Origin: Bacillota bacterium
GTDB taxonomy: Bacteria > Bacillota > Clostridia > Peptostreptococcales > Anaerovoracaceae
Assembly: GCA_016283945.1 (NCBI GenBank)
Contig: JAEENW010000160.1
Location: forward strand, 1-16,116
Length of the DNA stretch: 16,116 bases
Direction: 5' to 3'
Shown here: in pieces, positions 13,965 to 16,116 of the stretch
Numbering within the stretch: the stretch's first letter is position 1
Layout: the number at the start of each line of letters is the position of its first letter
Program-made: the position numbers and the translations under genes
Notes under the pieces: model-generated
The model's input: only the letters and a program-made list of their open reading frames with translations
What the model was told of the DNA's origin: nothing
The model's database searches: none

Positions 13965-14917
13965 CTCACCGGATAGACGGGCTTTCCCCCGTTATATACA
14001 TTGATAATGGATTCAGCGCAGATCAGGCTCCCGTTGTAGTTGGTCTCGAACGAGAGAGCCGAGACGTGCGGGCTGAACACAGCGTTCTCGAACTTGAAGA
14101 GCGGATTGTCCGCCGTTATGGGCTCGGTCTCGTAGACGTCTATCGCCGCTCCGGCCAGTTTGCCGGACGCGAGCGCCTCGCAGAGCGCCGCCTCGTCGAC
14201 CAGCCCGCCCCTCGCGGTGTTTACGAGGTAAGCCCCGTCCTTCATGAGGGCCAGGGTCTCCGCGTTCATGAGGTGCCTGACCTCGGGCGTGAACGGAAGG
14301 TGCAGCGTGACTATGTCGCTCTCCCTGAGAAGCTCCTCGAAGCCCGAAGGCAGCGCCCCGGCCTTTTCGATGAGCTCCGGCGCTACGAAGGGATCGTACG
14401 CGAGTATCGTCGGACCGAAGCCCTTCAGAAGCTCCGCGACCCTCCTGCCTATGCGGCCGAAGCCGACTATGCCGACTGTCTTGCCGGCGATCTCCCTCAT
14501 CGGGAAGCGCGCCCACTGGCCCTTTCTCGCCGCGGCGTCAAGCCTCGGGAGGTTCTTTATCAGGCCGAGCATCAGTGTGAGCGCGAACTCCGCGACAGAG
14601 TTGTAGTTCGCGGTCGTGCCGACCTCGACGCCCGCGGCCTTCAGCGCCTCGAGATCGAGATTGTCGGTGCCAACGCCGAAGCGTATCAGCGCCCTGAGGT
14701 CCTTCGCGGACTCCAAGACGTCTGCGGTATACTTCTCGGTGCCCGCGACCGCGGCGAAGGCTCCGTCCAGCAGCTCCTTGAGCTCGTCCGCGGTGGGACG
14801 GACTCCGGTCTCGTTGCAGCGGATCTCGAAGCCCGCGTCCAGGAGCATCTGCCTGGCTTCATCGCAGAACGCCCTCGCCTGCGAGCTGAACGGCAGCACT
14901 ACCAGAGGCTTCATCAT
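13961..14917 (-). CDS. D-2-hydroxyacid dehydrogenase (NAD-dependent)
   Basis: A 318-residue cytoplasmic oxidoreductase of the D-isomer-specific 2-hydroxyacid dehydrogenase family, interconverting a 2-hydroxy acid and a 2-keto acid. The substrate-domain loop is RFGVGTDNLDL (79-89). The Rossmann motif G-x-G-x-x-G is Gly152, Gly154, Gly157 in VGFGRIGRRV, with Asp175 (ILAYDPF) at the end of the second strand, which favours NAD over NADP. The catalytic residues are Arg236 in NTARGGLVDE, Glu265 in DVYETEP and His284 in FSPHVS. Length matches single-domain-pair members; the ACT/ASB regulatory tail of long SerA is absent. Phosphoglycerate, glyoxylate/hydroxypyruvate and sugar-acid substrates all remain possible. 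Two tandem ATG codons overlap the kinase stop. The G-run ribosome site is two bases before the first and five before the second (14914), so the second may be used. Confidence 0.9.
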   Translation of the reverse strand: MMKPLVVLPFSSQARAFCDEARQMLLDAGFEIRCNETGVRPTADELKELLDGAFAAVAGTEKYTADVLESAKDLRALIRFGVGTDNLDLEALKAAGVEVGTTANYNSVAEFALTLMLGLIKNLPRLDAAARKGQWARFPMREIAGKTVGIVGFGRIGRRVAELLKGFGPTILAYDPFVAPELIEKAGALPSGFEELLRESDIVTLHLPFTPEVRHLMNAETLALMKDGAYLVNTARGGLVDEAALCEALASGKLAGAAIDVYETEPITADNPLFKFENAVFSPHVSALSFETNYNGSLICAESIINVYNGGKPVYPVR

Positions 14918-15516
14918 TTCCCCCCTTTTCCGAGCAGAGCCCGGATCTTTTCTATGAGCTCCTCCAGCGAGAGCTTCTCAAAGTCCGTGGTGTCCACGTC
15001 TATGCGCTCTCCCGGGCACTTGAACTGCGACATCCCGCGCTTGAAGAACTTCTCGTCGAACTCGTCCCTGGTCATGGTGTAATAGAGGTCGTCGCCCTCG
15101 CGCGGAGGGTAGTGGTCCTGCAGCACGTGGCCGAGGTGGCGTTTGTGCGCGAGGTCCCTCTCGCAGTAGCGCTCGTAGAGAGTCTGCGGGTCGCCGTTGA
15201 GGAATACCGTGAGGCAGTTCGGCCCGTATTCCCCGATGAGCGCGCAGAGCTTCTCGTTGCTGTCGGTGTCGAAGTTGTTGTCGACGATAACGGAATTGCC
15301 GGATTTCAGCATTGCCCGGAGCACCCTCAGCAGCGCCTCGTTGGCCGCGTGGTCGAGCGCCCTCTTCTGCGCGTAGTTCTCGAAGCCGAGCACGTCGAAG
15401 AGACCTTCCTTGATGTTGTCCTTTTCGATTATCGGGTAGCCGAAGGCCTTGGAGACCGCGGCCGCCACCGTGGATTTGCCCGTCGCGGGCATTCCTGCGA
15501 TTATTATCAGATCCAT
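14914..15516 (-). CDS. P-loop kinase-like ATP-binding protein
   Basis: A 200-residue protein with an N-terminal Walker A, GMPATGKST (8-16), and a compact kinase fold of the AAA_33 / zeta-toxin-like group. Members of this broad family include polynucleotide, gluconate and chloramphenicol kinases. An acidic substrate-side loop IIEKDNIKEGLFD (29-41) follows, then a Walker-B-like strand NSVIVDNNF (74-82) and the LID-like region ERYCERDLAHKRHLGH (115-130). The C-terminal part is charged. I do not recognise the substrate. GGAGG lies six bases before the ATG, and the gap from the aldolase stop is one base, so the two are co-translated. Since the 2-keto-3-deoxygluconate kinase that usually accompanies a KDPG aldolase (a ribokinase-family enzyme) is not in view, this protein may supply a phosphorylated substrate. 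That is a hypothesis. Confidence 0.75.
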   Translation of the reverse strand: MDLIIIAGMPATGKSTVAAAVSKAFGYPIIEKDNIKEGLFDVLGFENYAQKRALDHAANEALLRVLRAMLKSGNSVIVDNNFDTDSNEKLCALIGEYGPNCLTVFLNGDPQTLYERYCERDLAHKRHLGHVLQDHYPPREGDDLYYTMTRDEFDEKFFKRGMSQFKCPGERIDVDTTDFEKLSLEELIEKIRALLGKGGK

Positions 15517-15517
15517 G

Positions 15518-16116
15518 CTATTCCTCCCCGCGGAGCACAGCGGTGAACTTCTTCGAGGCCTCGGTTATGCGCTCCCACTCGCCGTTCCTGATCCAGTCCT
15601 TCTTGAACAGGCAGCCGGCGACTCCGGCTCCCACAGCGCCCGCGGCGAGGTAATCCTTGATGTTGCCGCCGTCGACGCCGCCCACCGCGAGCAGGCGGAT
15701 GTTGTTCAGCGGAGCCGTGACGTCCTTGATGTAAGAGGGACCGAGCTTGGAGGCGGGGAAGACCTTCACGAAGTCGGCGCCGCAGACGTGAGCCTGCTTG
15801 ATCTCGCTCGGCGTGAAGGCTCCGGGGATGGAGACCATGCCGAGCCTCACCGTCTCCTTGATGACCGCGGGGTCGGTGTCAGGCGAGATTATGAACTTCG
15901 CCCCGGCGTCGAAGGCCATGCGGACCATCTCCGGGGTCGTGACAGTGCCGGCGCCGAAGACCATCTCCGCGCCGAGCTCCTCGTTCAGGCGCCTGATGGT
16001 GCGCGCCGTCTGAAGCCTGAGCTCCTCGCTGCTCTGGTCGAAGGTGACCTCGAGCATGTTGACGCCGCCGGCCTTGAGGGCCCGCGCGAGCGCCAGACAC
16101 TCCTCCTCCGAGCTCC
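15518..16116 (-). CDS. KDPG/KHG aldolase, N-terminus beyond the window edge
   Basis: A cytoplasmic class I aldolase of the Eda family, which splits 2-keto-3-deoxy-6-phosphogluconate to pyruvate and glyceraldehyde-3-phosphate or 4-hydroxy-2-oxoglutarate to pyruvate and glyoxylate. The frame is open through the window edge. Upstream of the ATG at 16057 it reads SSEEECLALARALKAGGVN, a conserved first helix, so that ATG is internal and 198 residues are visible of about 210. Landmarks in order: LEVTF with the catalytic glutamate, FGAGTV, FIISPDTDP, IPGAFTPSE, the Schiff-base lysine (codon 15766-15764) in DFVKVFPAS, LLAVGGV and GAGVAGCLF for the phosphate site. Stop is one base before the kinase start. 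The E-V-T-F and PGAFTPSE forms resemble the Firmicutes branch. Substrate specificity between KDPG, KHG and related keto acids cannot be decided here. Confidence 0.9.
   Translation of the reverse strand, partial: SSEEECLALARALKAGGVNMLEVTFDQSSEELRLQTARTIRRLNEELGAEMVFGAGTVTTPEMVRMAFDAGAKFIISPDTDPAVIKETVRLGMVSIPGAFTPSEIKQAHVCGADFVKVFPASKLGPSYIKDVTAPLNNIRLLAVGGVDGGNIKDYLAAGAVGAGVAGCLFKKDWIRNGEWERITEASKKFTAVLRGEE

Noticed and set aside
12987..15546. Plus-strand open frames opposite the MBL-fold, dehydrogenase and kinase genes
   Set aside because: All are opposite genes with intact active-site motifs, and none shows a recognisable family feature.

Overview
The window looks like chromosome from a GC-rich, Gram-positive-type bacterium, most likely an uncultured or gut-type member of the Clostridia. 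Hand counts of a few lines give roughly 63% G+C. The pointers are a lipoprotein signal ending in LAAC, strong AGGAGG-type ribosome sites, an OppA-B-C-D-F operon of the Firmicutes kind, and a clostridial-type TyrS tail. This taxonomic call is inference; Synergistota is an alternative. No rRNA, tRNA, CRISPR array, transposase or integrase was seen.

Layout. (1) 2-277: the 3' end of tyrS on the plus strand, closed by a textbook UUCG-loop terminator. (2) 408-1208: a plus-strand alpha/beta hydrolase. (3) 1269-2035: an AT-rich stretch (about 36% G+C in sampled lines) holding one small membrane-protein gene, bracketed by two nearly identical 69-bp direct repeats, each containing a terminator-like hairpin. 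This is the clearest sign of acquired DNA. (4) 2059-4051, minus strand: a sugar-phosphate nucleotidyltransferase followed by an AEC-family permease, behind a promoter embedded in striking inverted repeats (4173-4234). (5) 4278-5738, minus: an M20 amidohydrolase of the AbgB type with its own promoter. (6) 6004-6933, plus: a cytoplasmic serine beta-lactamase-like hydrolase whose leader carries an imperfect 36-bp repeat. It converges on the opp operon at a bidirectional terminator. (7) 6981-12923, minus: oppA-B-C-D-F, a complete oligopeptide-type ABC importer with a strong hairpin between oppA and oppB. (8) 13041-16116, minus: KDPG/KHG aldolase (partial), P-loop kinase, D-2-hydroxyacid dehydrogenase and metallo-beta-lactamase-fold hydrolase. 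These are packed with 4-bp overlaps or a 1-bp gap, so they are almost certainly one transcript, running toward oppA.

Working together: blocks 7 and 8 read as uptake followed by intracellular breakdown of a compound carrying a hydroxy/keto acid. The M20 hydrolase and the serine hydrolase nearby fit amide or ester cleavage of imported material. The substrate cannot be read from the sequence. The most unusual items are the repeat-flanked AT-rich cassette, the double-palindrome control region before the nucleotidyltransferase, and the aldolase-kinase-dehydrogenase-MBL operon with no recognisable sugar-acid kinase inside the window.
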